DNA of 19,002 nucleotides from Bacteroidales bacterium UBA2030 (GTDB taxonomy: Bacteria; Bacteroidota; Bacteroidia; Bacteroidales; TTA-H9). Below are positions 6,880 through 14,105 of this stretch, in pieces (positions within the stretch are counted from its first letter, which is position 1; each line of letters starts with the position of its first letter). The notes beneath the pieces are model-generated. The model was not told where the DNA came from, did no database searches, and saw only the letters and a list, made by a program, of their open reading frames with translations. A program made the translations under genes and the position numbers. The stretch is taken from the NCBI GenBank assembly GCA_002332755.1, contig DDBO01000221.1:1-19002 (forward strand), written 5' to 3'.

Positions 6880-9234
6880 ATGGCTAAAAACCTGGTTATC
6901 GTCGAATCGCCCGCTAAAGCCAAAACCATTGAGAAAATATTGGGTAAGGATTTTATCGTTAAATCGAGCTTCGGGCACATCCGCGACCTGAACAAGAACC
7001 AGCTCAGCATAGATATTGATAAAGGCTTTGTTCCGCATTACGAGATTCCTTCTGACAAAAAAAAGATAGTGGAAGAGTTGGCAAAGGCAGCCCAACAAGC
7101 CGAAACCATATGGCTGGCATCCGATGAAGACCGTGAAGGAGAAGCCATAGCCTGGCATCTTTTCGAGGCCCTAAAACTAAAAAAGGAAAACACCAAACGC
7201 ATTGTTTTTCATGAAATCACCAAACCTGCCATTTTGCATGCGGTAGAAAACCCGCGTTTCATAGATTTTAACCTGGTTAATGCTCAACAGGCTCGCCGAG
7301 TACTCGACCGTCTGGTAGGTTATGAACTGTCACCACTTCTCTGGAAAAAAGTCAAACCGGCCCTGTCGGCTGGCCGGGTGCAGTCGGTTGCCGTTAGGCT
7401 CATTGTTGAAAAGGAATTCGAAATCCGTGATTTTAAGATAACCACATATTATCGGGTTACCGGAAAATTCGAAACCATCGGTAAAACCGAAAAAGGACAA
7501 CTTTTAGCCGAACTTAACAAGAGATTCGAAACCAGAGAAGAAACGGAAGCCTTCCTAAAAAGTATCATTGGAGCAAGTTATAGCATTTCGGGAGTGGAAA
7601 CCAAACCTGCCCGCCGCTCACCGGCACCCCCTTTTACTACCTCCACCCTTCAGCAGGAGGCCGCCCGCAAATTGGGTTTTTCAGTAGCCCGAACCATGAT
7701 GTTGGCCCAGGAATTATATGAATCAGGGCTCATTACCTATATGCGTACCGACTCTGTTAATCTCTCCGACACAGCTTTGGGTATGGCCAAAAAAGAAATC
7801 CTCAACCTTTTTGGAGAGAACTATTTAAAAATCAGGAAGTACACCACCAAAACCAAAGGAGCACAGGAAGCACACGAGGCCATCCGCCCCACCTACCTCG
7901 ATCGGCATTCTGCAGGAGAAAATGAAGCCCAACGCAAACTTTACGAGCTTATTTGGAAACGCACCATTGCCTCTCAAATGGCAGATGCCCAGCTCGAAAG
8001 AACTACCATCACCATCGCCATTTCTACCACCAACACTGAATTTTTTATTTCAAAAGGAGAAGTGGTAAAATTTGACGGATTTTTAAAAGTATATGCCGAA
8101 TCGACTGACGACGAAAATGATGAAAACGAATCGGGATTGCTTCCTCCCGTTAAAAAAGGCGATGCATTGAAAGAGATTGCTATCACTGCCACACAACGAT
8201 TTACAACACCTCCCTATCGCTATACGGAAGCTTCGCTGGTGAAAAAACTCGAAGAACTCGGCATTGGCCGACCTTCGACTTATGCTCCCACCATCTCCAC
8301 GATTCAGAAAAGAGAATATGTGGAAAAGAAAGATGCCCCGGGAGAAGTAAAACAATGCACGGTTCTCACCTTAGCTAACGGAAAAATAAAGGAAGAAACC
8401 AAAACAGAAAGGATTGGGCAGGAAAAAGGCAAGCTATTCCCAACCGACATCGGTATCCTGGTTACCCAATTCCTGATGAATCATTTCGATGAAATCATGG
8501 ATTACAACTTTACTGCCACTGTAGAAAAAGAATTTGACGAAATAGCTGAGGGCCGGCTGCAGTGGAGCAAACTGATAGAAAAATTTTATCATCCTTTTCA
8601 TCAGGTTGTAGAGAAAGCCATGCACAGCCAGGAAAAGGCAAAAGGCGAAAGATTGCTGGGCGTAGATCCGGTAAGCGGGCAAAATGTATATGTAAAAATT
8701 GGTCGCTTCGGGGCTATGGTGCAGGTGGGCGAAACCAACGATCCTTCGGGTCGTAAGCCCAAGTTTGCCGGCCTTCGCAAAGGACAGAGCATAGAAACTA
8801 TCACCCTGCAGGAAGCCCTCGACTTACTGAAATTACCCAAAACCGTAGGAGAGTATAATGGAAAAGAAATCGTGGCATCTACCGGACGTTTTGGCCCTTA
8901 TTTGATGTACGACAAGGCTTTTTTCTCCATTCCCAAAGGCGAAGACCCGCTGGAGATAAGTCTTGAAAGAGCTATTGAAATTATTGAAGAAAAAAAGAAA
9001 AAAGATGCCGAGAAAATCATTCGTACCTTTCCGGAAAGAACTGATGTTGTGATTCAAAACGGCCGTTATGGCCCATACATAAGCGTGGGAAAAGACAACA
9101 TACCCATTCCCAAGGGCACCGATCCTGCCTCTTTAAGTCTCGAAGAATGCCTTGCCCTTGCCGAAAAGCACCTCGCAGGGAAAAAGGATAATCCGGATAA
9201 AGCTGCACGTAAGAGCACTAAAAAGAAAAAATAA
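6880..9234 (+). CDS. topA: DNA topoisomerase I (type IA)
   Basis: Relaxes negatively supercoiled DNA by nicking and passing one strand. It has 784 residues from the chosen start, where the sequence MAKNLVIVESPAKAKTI is the usual N-terminus of the family. The Toprim domain is at 1-120, with E9 and the acidic motif SDEDREGE (81-88). The core cleavage domain carries SAGRVQSVAVRLI near 163-175 and the catalytic tyrosine Y287 in ITYMRTDS. The C-terminus lacks CxxC zinc fingers. Instead it has topoisomerase C-terminal repeats, each with a GRFG/GRYGPY core, and ends in a lysine-rich tail (KKSTKKKK-like). An in-frame ATG at 6745 would add 45 residues without homology and lies upstream of the promoter box, so I reject it. 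The gene is divergent from miaB and followed by the ureohydrolase-like gene after 107 bp. Confidence 0.96.
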   Translation: MAKNLVIVESPAKAKTIEKILGKDFIVKSSFGHIRDLNKNQLSIDIDKGFVPHYEIPSDKKKIVEELAKAAQQAETIWLASDEDREGEAIAWHLFEALKLKKENTKRIVFHEITKPAILHAVENPRFIDFNLVNAQQARRVLDRLVGYELSPLLWKKVKPALSAGRVQSVAVRLIVEKEFEIRDFKITTYYRVTGKFETIGKTEKGQLLAELNKRFETREETEAFLKSIIGASYSISGVETKPARRSPAPPFTTSTLQQEAARKLGFSVARTMMLAQELYESGLITYMRTDSVNLSDTALGMAKKEILNLFGENYLKIRKYTTKTKGAQEAHEAIRPTYLDRHSAGENEAQRKLYELIWKRTIASQMADAQLERTTITIAISTTNTEFFISKGEVVKFDGFLKVYAESTDDENDENESGLLPPVKKGDALKEIAITATQRFTTPPYRYTEASLVKKLEELGIGRPSTYAPTISTIQKREYVEKKDAPGEVKQCTVLTLANGKIKEETKTERIGQEKGKLFPTDIGILVTQFLMNHFDEIMDYNFTATVEKEFDEIAEGRLQWSKLIEKFYHPFHQVVEKAMHSQEKAKGERLLGVDPVSGQNVYVKIGRFGAMVQVGETNDPSGRKPKFAGLRKGQSIETITLQEALDLLKLPKTVGEYNGKEIVASTGRFGPYLMYDKAFFSIPKGEDPLEISLERAIEIIEEKKKKDAEKIIRTFPERTDVVIQNGRYGPYISVGKDNIPIPKGTDPASLSLEECLALAEKHLAGKKDNPDKAARKSTKKKK

Positions 9235-9240
9235 GCCAGA

Positions 9241-9264
9241 CGGGCAAACACCCGGCAAATTTTT
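9241..9264 (+). terminator. Weak terminator-like hairpin after topA
   Basis: CGGG at 9241-9244 pairs with CCCG at 9251-9254 across a six-base loop, and a T run (AAATTTTTACATTTT) follows. The stem is only 4 bp; GCC at 9235-9237 and GGC at 9253-9255 may extend it with a bulge. It is placed correctly for topA but is not strong. Confidence 0.3.
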
Positions 9265-9341
9265 ACATTTTACAACAGACGCAAACAAAACCTTTATAGC
9301 CTTTTGATAGTATAAGAAGGCAAAATCACGCTAAAGACAAG

Positions 9342-10520
9342 ATGGATTTGATAGGTTACCTTGATCCTGTAGTAGATATTATCCCTGTTTCAGGTGAGCA
9401 CAGGCGGCCCCATTTTGCAGAGGCCATACATATTCATACCCCTCATACAGGCATTCCCCCGCTTGAAGGTGCAGCTTTAGCTATTCTGGGTGTTTCTGAA
9501 GGCCGCAAAGCCACCCATAATCCGGGATGTGGGGAAGGACTTCACCTTATTCGCAAATATCTATATGAGCTTTTCCCCCAAAGCGAAACCCTGCCTATCG
9601 TAGATCTGGGTAATCTTAAAATAGGGGAAACACCAGAGGATACATATGCTGCCTTGGCTGAAATATTCGATACATTGCGCAGCTACAATATCATTCCCAT
9701 CATAATAGGTGGATCCCAGGATCTTATTTACGGAATGTATCTCGGTTACGAAAAAAACGGCCCCAACATCAATTTACTGGATATCGACCGTAAGATAGAC
9801 CTGGGAGAAGGTCCGGGTGAAATAAACCATGAAACGTGGCTCTCTAAAATAATACTGAGGCAACCAAGCATTTTGTTTAATTACACCAACATTGGTTATC
9901 AATCTTACTTTGTTGACCCAGCAGCCATCGAACTGATGAAAAACATGCTATTTGATGTTTACCGGCTAGGGCAGATAAATACAGATTTGAAAGAAGCTGA
10001 GCCTCTGATCCGGAATGCCGATATGGTAAGTGTTGATATTTCCTCGATTCGTGGTTCAGATGCACCGGGAAGTAAATTGTCCGGCCCACATGGGTTCTAT
10101 GGAGAAGAAATGTGTCAATTGGTGCGCTTCGCAGGGATGAGCGATAAAGTAAGCAGTATTGGATTTTTCGAATACAATCCTGTTTATGACATAAATGAAC
10201 GTACGGCCCATCTCATAGCCCAGTTAATCTGGTTTTTTGTAGATGGTTTCCTGGGCCGCACCGATGATTTCCCCCGTCTTGGGCAAAAATCGGAAAACCA
10301 TATGCGTTATTTTGTCAAAGTAGAAGGACATTCCGAAGAGCTTATATTTTACCGAAGCCGCAAAACCGATCGCTGGTGGATGGAGATTCCATGTCCCGAG
10401 CATCTGCAAACCAAATACTTCAGACATATTTTGGTACCTTGTTCAGTTAAAGATTACCAGATGGCCACCTCCAACGAACTACCCGACCGTTACTGGCAAT
10501 ACTATCAGAAATTTATGTAA
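9342..10520 (+). CDS. Arginase/formimidoylglutamase-fold protein with altered metal site
   Basis: Protein of 392 residues with the ureohydrolase (arginase/agmatinase/formimidoylglutamase) fold. The family landmarks are all recognisable in order but altered. The GGDHS motif appears as GGSQD (123-127). The DAHxD motif appears as DIDRKID (147-153). The SxDxDxxDP motif appears as SVDISSIRGSDAPG (230-243). The late FxEYNPVYD segment (275-283), which carries the conserved glutamate, is intact. By this alignment the metal-ligand histidine of GGDH is Q, the histidine of DAH is D, and the second aspartate of the DxD pair is S, so a canonical di-manganese centre is unlikely. An extra C-terminal region follows residue 310. 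Automatic annotation would probably call it formimidoylglutamase (hutG), but no histidine-degradation genes are nearby. From memory, similar proteins sit downstream of topA in other Bacteroidota, sometimes next to gliding/type IX secretion genes; none are here. Function unknown. Confidence 0.75.
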   Translation: MDLIGYLDPVVDIIPVSGEHRRPHFAEAIHIHTPHTGIPPLEGAALAILGVSEGRKATHNPGCGEGLHLIRKYLYELFPQSETLPIVDLGNLKIGETPEDTYAALAEIFDTLRSYNIIPIIIGGSQDLIYGMYLGYEKNGPNINLLDIDRKIDLGEGPGEINHETWLSKIILRQPSILFNYTNIGYQSYFVDPAAIELMKNMLFDVYRLGQINTDLKEAEPLIRNADMVSVDISSIRGSDAPGSKLSGPHGFYGEEMCQLVRFAGMSDKVSSIGFFEYNPVYDINERTAHLIAQLIWFFVDGFLGRTDDFPRLGQKSENHMRYFVKVEGHSEELIFYRSRKTDRWWMEIPCPEHLQTKYFRHILVPCSVKDYQMATSNELPDRYWQYYQKFM

Positions 10521-10584
10521 GTCCGCCCGACCTGTTATTTCCACAAAACCTGAAGGTAAACACGTCGTAACATAATAAATTCAA

Positions 10585-10603
10585 TACCAAAATAGTTTTG
10601 GTA
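10585..10603. promoter_or_regulatory. Perfect inverted repeat upstream of hpt
   Basis: TACCAAAA-TAG-TTTTGGTA is a perfect 8-bp inverted repeat with a 3-base centre. It lies 14 bases before the candidate -7 box of hpt and overlaps a possible -33 TTTG (10597-10600). It could be an operator for a dimeric repressor, or a hairpin ending the upstream transcript, though no T run follows on the plus strand. Confidence 0.4.
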
Positions 10604-10616
10604 ATGAAATTTCTGC

Positions 10617-10624
10617 TTATTTTG
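10617..10624 (+). promoter_or_regulatory. Candidate -7 element for the hpt-adk operon
   Basis: TTATTTTG matches TAnnTTTG at all but one defined position. TTTG at 10597-10600, 16 bases upstream, could act as the -33 element. The spacing is a little short compared with the other promoters here. The leader would be about 45-50 bases. Confidence 0.4.
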
Positions 10625-10677
10625 CATTTTCAAAATCCCCCAGCCCAATTGATTATTTAACAATAAAATACACAATC

Positions 10678-11229
10678 ATGAGTACCGTCAGATTGCACGA
10701 CAAAACGTTTACCCTCTACCTCACAAAGCAGCAAATCGAGGAAGCGGTAAATACAGTGGCTCAGCGCCTCAATAAAGATTTAAAAGGGAAAAAACCTATC
10801 TTCCTGGTGGTACTCAACGGGGCATTTCTGTTTGCCGCCGATGTTATCCGGCAGTTTGAAGGAGACTGCGAGGTCTGCTTTGTTAAACTTTCTTCTTATT
10901 CCGGAACCCTTACCACCACCCATGTCAGAGAAATTATGGGACTGGACATGGAAGTAAAAAACCGACTTGTAGTGGTTGTCGAAGACATTATAGATACAGG
11001 CATCACCATGGATAACATGCAGAAAAAGCTGATAGGTCTGGGGGCACGTGAAGTAAAGATTGCCACATTGCTTTTTAAGCCTGGTGCTTTTCGTAAAAAA
11101 TTCAAAATTGACTATATAGGCATTGAAATTCCCAACGATTTCATCGTGGGTTACGGCCTTGATTATGATGGACTAGGCAGGAATCTTCCCGATATTTACA
11201 AAATCATCAAAGAATCTCACGCTCAATAG
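10678..11229 (+). CDS. hpt: Hypoxanthine phosphoribosyltransferase
   Basis: Purine salvage enzyme that converts hypoxanthine or guanine with PRPP to IMP or GMP in the cytoplasm. Its 183 residues are the usual length. The PRPP-binding loop VVVVEDIIDTGITM (98-111) is diagnostic. LNGAFLFAADVIR near 46-58 and the flexible-loop region SSYSGT (72-77) fit the family, and the C-terminal base-binding segment DYIGIEIPNDFIVGYGLDYDG is typical. The ATG at 10678 follows an A-rich stretch, as is usual for Bacteroidota. Only 3 bp separate its stop from the adenylate kinase gene, so the two are very likely cotranscribed. This gives a purine salvage plus adenylate interconversion unit. In some Flavobacteriia, from memory, hpt and adk are fused in one protein; here they are adjacent but separate. 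Confidence 0.95.
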   Translation: MSTVRLHDKTFTLYLTKQQIEEAVNTVAQRLNKDLKGKKPIFLVVLNGAFLFAADVIRQFEGDCEVCFVKLSSYSGTLTTTHVREIMGLDMEVKNRLVVVVEDIIDTGITMDNMQKKLIGLGAREVKIATLLFKPGAFRKKFKIDYIGIEIPNDFIVGYGLDYDGLGRNLPDIYKIIKESHAQ

Positions 11230-11232
11230 CTT

Positions 11233-12402
11233 ATGCTCAATATTGCATTATTTGGCCCACCGGGTGCCGGTAAAGGTACGCAATCAAAAAAACTTATTGA
11301 AAAATACAATCTCACCTACATTGCGACAGGTGATTTGTTGCGTAAAGAGATAGCAGAAGGGACTGACCTCGGCATGGAGGCTAAGGCGCTCATTGAAAAA
11401 GGACGTCTTGTACCCGATGACATGATTGTACAGCTTATTGAAAGGCATATAAGCACAGAGCCTGAAACCAAGGGTATTTTGTTCGATGGATTTCCGCGCA
11501 CCTATATTCAGGCCTACATCCTTGAGGGCTTACTCATGCGCATGGGGAGCCAGCTTACGGCTATGCTTAGTCTCGAGGTGCCCCGTGATATTCTTGTTAG
11601 TCGTATGCTCGAGAGATCACAGAAGGAAGGCCGCAGCGACGACACCCTTGAAGTTATCGAATATCGCCTCCTGGAATATGAAACCAAGACTACCCCGGTT
11701 ATCGACTTCTACCGGGATAAAAACATTTTCTATCCTATCAATGGCGTGGGCACTGTTGATGAAATTTTCGAAAGGTTATGTTCTGCCATCGAAGATGCTC
11801 TCACCAAGCATTGGATGAATGTGGTATTACTCGGTGCGCCGGGCTCAGGCAAAGGCACTCAGGGTAAAATAATTGCCGAAAGGCTTGGATTGGGTTACAT
11901 CTCAACCGGTAGTTTGCTTCGCAAAGAAATAAAAGAAGGTACCGAAATAGGTCAACGTGCACTGCCTTACATGGAAAAAGGGGAAATTGTACCCGATGAA
12001 ATTGCCGTACGCCTTATAGAAAGAGAGCTCCAGAAGCAAAAAACCGTTAGAGGGTTCGTCTTTAAAGGTTTTCCCCGCACCATCGTACAGGCTTACATAC
12101 TCGACGGGCTCCTTAAAAAAATGAACTCAGGAGTAAGTGTGGCTATCGACCTCAAAATTCCGTCCCTGGAATCGTTTAAACGCTTAACCCAACGAGCCAA
12201 AACCGATCGTGCAAGAACTTATGACAAAGACCCTGAGCTGATTATCAATCGCTTAGAAGAATACGACCAAAAAACCAGCCTGGTCAAATCTTACTACAAA
12301 AAGCAAAATAAATACATCAAGGTGGATGGCATAGGCCCCGTGGATGTTATTACCGAACGATTGCTTGAGGCCATCAGCCAGGCTTTTCGTATGCGGCTCT
12401 AA
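11233..12402 (+). CDS. adk: Tandem-fused adenylate kinase (two domains in one chain)
   Basis: Adenylate kinase interconverts ATP + AMP and 2 ADP. This chain of 389 residues is about twice the usual 185-215 and holds two complete copies. Copy 1 (about 1-190) has the P-loop GPPGAGKGT (8-16), TGDLLR (32-37), DGFPR (85-89) and the short-LID motif GRSDDT (133-138) followed by YRL; all key residues are present. Copy 2 (about 195-389) has the P-loop GAPGSGKGT (201-209), but TGDLLR is TGSLLR (225-230), DGFPR is KGFPR (278-282), and the LID segment is altered to RARTYDKD (326-333). The aspartate of DGFPR helps position magnesium, so copy 2 may be weakly active, altered in specificity or regulatory. 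There is no frameshift or stop at the joint; an in-frame ATG at 11815 sits at the start of copy 2. The two copies are well diverged in DNA sequence, so the duplication is old. Cotranscribed with hpt. Confidence 0.92.
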   Translation: MLNIALFGPPGAGKGTQSKKLIEKYNLTYIATGDLLRKEIAEGTDLGMEAKALIEKGRLVPDDMIVQLIERHISTEPETKGILFDGFPRTYIQAYILEGLLMRMGSQLTAMLSLEVPRDILVSRMLERSQKEGRSDDTLEVIEYRLLEYETKTTPVIDFYRDKNIFYPINGVGTVDEIFERLCSAIEDALTKHWMNVVLLGAPGSGKGTQGKIIAERLGLGYISTGSLLRKEIKEGTEIGQRALPYMEKGEIVPDEIAVRLIERELQKQKTVRGFVFKGFPRTIVQAYILDGLLKKMNSGVSVAIDLKIPSLESFKRLTQRAKTDRARTYDKDPELIINRLEEYDQKTSLVKSYYKKQNKYIKVDGIGPVDVITERLLEAISQAFRMRL

Positions 12403-12471
12403 AGTGGCTGTCTTTCAGTCAGGTAAAATCATTTTTTCAAAACACACAGCCTGTATTTAGCTGACTTACCG

Positions 12472-12479
12472 TAACTTTG
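12472..12479 (+). promoter_or_regulatory. -7 element for the obgE operon
   Basis: TAACTTTG is an exact TAnnTTTG match, 31 bases before the obgE ATG, the same placement as at topA. Transcription should begin near 12484-12486, inside the left arm of the adjacent hairpin. The same octamer precedes tsaB. Confidence 0.55.
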
Positions 12480-12480
12480 C

Positions 12481-12505
12481 ACGGGCTTTGTAGCCCGTTA
12501 TTTTT
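12481..12505 (+). terminator. Terminator-like hairpin between adk and obgE
   Basis: ACGGGCT at 12481-12487 pairs perfectly with AGCCCGT at 12492-12498 across the loop TTGT, followed by TATTTTT. This is the best intrinsic-terminator shape in the window and would end the hpt-adk transcript. It begins one base after the obgE -7 box, so obgE transcripts starting near 12484 would lack part of the left arm. A 5' stabilising hairpin is the alternative reading. Confidence 0.5.
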
Positions 12506-12510
12506 CATAT

Positions 12511-13515
12511 ATGGCCGAATCGAATTTTGTTGATTACGTAAAAATTTTTCTTCGCTCCGGAAAGGGCGGGCATGGTTCTGTTCACTTCCGACGCGAGAAA
12601 TACATACCCAAAGGCGGGCCCGATGGAGGTGATGGCGGAAGGGGAGGGCATATCATTCTCAAAGCCAATGCCCAGCTTTGGACCTTGCTTCACCTGAAAT
12701 ATACCAAACACATTTTTGCCGGAGATGGCTTGCCTGGCGAAGGCAACCGTAGAACCGGAGCCAACGGCGATGATAAAATCATTGAGGTTCCTGTGGGCTG
12801 TATTGTAAAAGATGCAGAAAGTGGTGAAATTTTGGCTGAACTGACCGATAACGGACAGGAGATAATCCTTCTAAGCGGAGGTAGAGGGGGCAAAGGCAAC
12901 GACTTTTTTAAATCAGCAACACGCCAGACTCCGCGTTTTGCTCAGCCCGGAGAGCCAGGCCAGGAGGGCTGGTTTATTATCGAACTAAAGCTTTTGGCCG
13001 ACGTGGGTTTAGTCGGTTTCCCCAATGCAGGCAAATCTACCCTTCTCTCGGTGGTTTCTGCCGCCAAACCTGAAATAGCCGACTATCCCTTCACCACTCT
13101 GACACCCAACCTGGGAATGGTTCAATACTACGACAACCGATCGTTTATCATGGCCGATATTCCCGGTATAATAGAAGGTGCGCATGAAGGGCGTGGACTG
13201 GGTTTGCGTTTTCTGCGCCATATCGAACGCAATTCACTCCTCCTTTTTATGGTACCTTCAGACGCCGAGGATGTTATGAAAAACTATAACATCCTGCTCA
13301 ACGAATTACGCCAATACAACCCTGAACTTCTCGATAAAACCCGCCTGTTGGCCATTTCCAAATGCGACCTGGTTGATGCCGATGAACAGGAAAAAATCCG
13401 CAAAACCATTCCTTCAACCCTCCCCTGTGTGTTTGTTTCATCGATAACCGGGCAGGGAATCAACGAACTCAAAGACCTGATCTGGCAGCACCTTAACCCT
13501 CCTGAATCATTCTGA
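12511..13515 (+). CDS. obgE: GTPase Obg (ribosome assembly/stress GTPase)
   Basis: Essential large GTPase that acts in 50S ribosomal subunit maturation and stress control. It has 334 residues. The glycine-rich Obg fold occupies 1-158 (GGPDGGDGGRGG at 35-46 is its signature). The G domain follows with G1 GFPNAGKST (169-177), the switch region DYPFTTLTPNLG (191-202), G3 DIPG (216-219), G4 SKCD (283-286, a variant of NKxD) and G5 SSITGQG (310-316). There is no C-terminal OCT extension, so this is the short form common in Bacteroidota. The gene starts 31 bases after an exact -7 box and 108 bp after adk. It is followed after 2 bp by the PAP2 gene, so it heads an operon. Confidence 0.96.
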   Translation: MAESNFVDYVKIFLRSGKGGHGSVHFRREKYIPKGGPDGGDGGRGGHIILKANAQLWTLLHLKYTKHIFAGDGLPGEGNRRTGANGDDKIIEVPVGCIVKDAESGEILAELTDNGQEIILLSGGRGGKGNDFFKSATRQTPRFAQPGEPGQEGWFIIELKLLADVGLVGFPNAGKSTLLSVVSAAKPEIADYPFTTLTPNLGMVQYYDNRSFIMADIPGIIEGAHEGRGLGLRFLRHIERNSLLLFMVPSDAEDVMKNYNILLNELRQYNPELLDKTRLLAISKCDLVDADEQEKIRKTIPSTLPCVFVSSITGQGINELKDLIWQHLNPPESF

Positions 13516-13517
13516 TA

Positions 13518-14105
13518 ATGAATACGCTGCATCAACTTGATTTACTTTTATTGAAAACAATAAATGGCTGGCACACACCTTGGGCAGACCTTCTGATGTG
13601 GCAGGTAAGCGGCACATTGATCTGGATTCCGCTCTACGCATTTTTCCTATATGTACTTATTAAAGCTTTCAAAAAACAATCTTTTGTAATCCTCATCGGG
13701 GTCATTCTGCTTATCACCTCAACCGACCAGACCACTAATTTAATCAAGCACAGCAAGGCAAGATTAAGGCCCTCGCATCAGCAGGAGCTTTCGCAGGAGC
13801 TACACTATGTAAACGAATACCGGGGAGGGAAATACAGCTTCCCTTCAGGGCATGCTGCAAATACCATGGGGATTGCCCTCTTTTTAACCTTACTTTTAGG
13901 CCGTCAGTACTCCAGCCTTCGATGGATACCTATCCCGTGGTCGCTGTTCGTAGGTTTCAGTCGTGTTTACCTCGGGGTGCACTTCCCTTCTGATGTTCTT
14001 GCAGGATTTTTGCTGGGTGCATTATGGGGCTATATTTGGTATCGCTTAATCCTGTTTGCTCTTTCCAGATTAAGCAAAGAAAAAACGGAGGCGCAACATG
14101 AGTAA
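13518..14105 (+). CDS. PAP2-family membrane phosphatase
   Basis: Integral membrane phosphatase of 195 residues in the PAP2 superfamily. All three catalytic signatures are present. C1 is KHSKARLRP (77-85, the KX6RP motif). C2 is SFPSGHA (107-113). C3 is SRVYLGVHFPSD (148-159, SRX5HX3D), with the nucleophilic histidine in C3. Hydrophobic segments at about 30-50, 55-72, 113-128, 138-150 and 158-182 form the membrane bundle, and the active site would face the periplasm. Likely substrates are undecaprenyl diphosphate, lipid A phosphates or phosphatidylglycerol phosphate; sequence alone does not decide. Undecaprenyl-diphosphatase of the PgpB type is the most plausible general role. It is placed 2 bp after obgE and overlaps tilS by 8 bp, so translation is probably coupled. 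Confidence 0.88.
   Translation: MNTLHQLDLLLLKTINGWHTPWADLLMWQVSGTLIWIPLYAFFLYVLIKAFKKQSFVILIGVILLITSTDQTTNLIKHSKARLRPSHQQELSQELHYVNEYRGGKYSFPSGHAANTMGIALFLTLLLGRQYSSLRWIPIPWSLFVGFSRVYLGVHFPSDVLAGFLLGALWGYIWYRLILFALSRLSKEKTEAQHE

Noticed and set aside
11815..12402. A separate second adk gene starting at the internal ATG at 11815
   Set aside because: The frame is continuous from 11233 with no stop and no promoter box before 11815, so a fusion is the simpler reading. Internal initiation cannot be fully excluded.
12406..12470. Nested pairings after adk (GGCTGT with ACAGCC, GTCAG with CTGAC, GGTAA with TTACC)
   Set aside because: The arms are short and far apart, and they cannot all be assigned to one stable structure. 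Chance seems sufficient, and the hairpin at 12481-12498 explains termination better.
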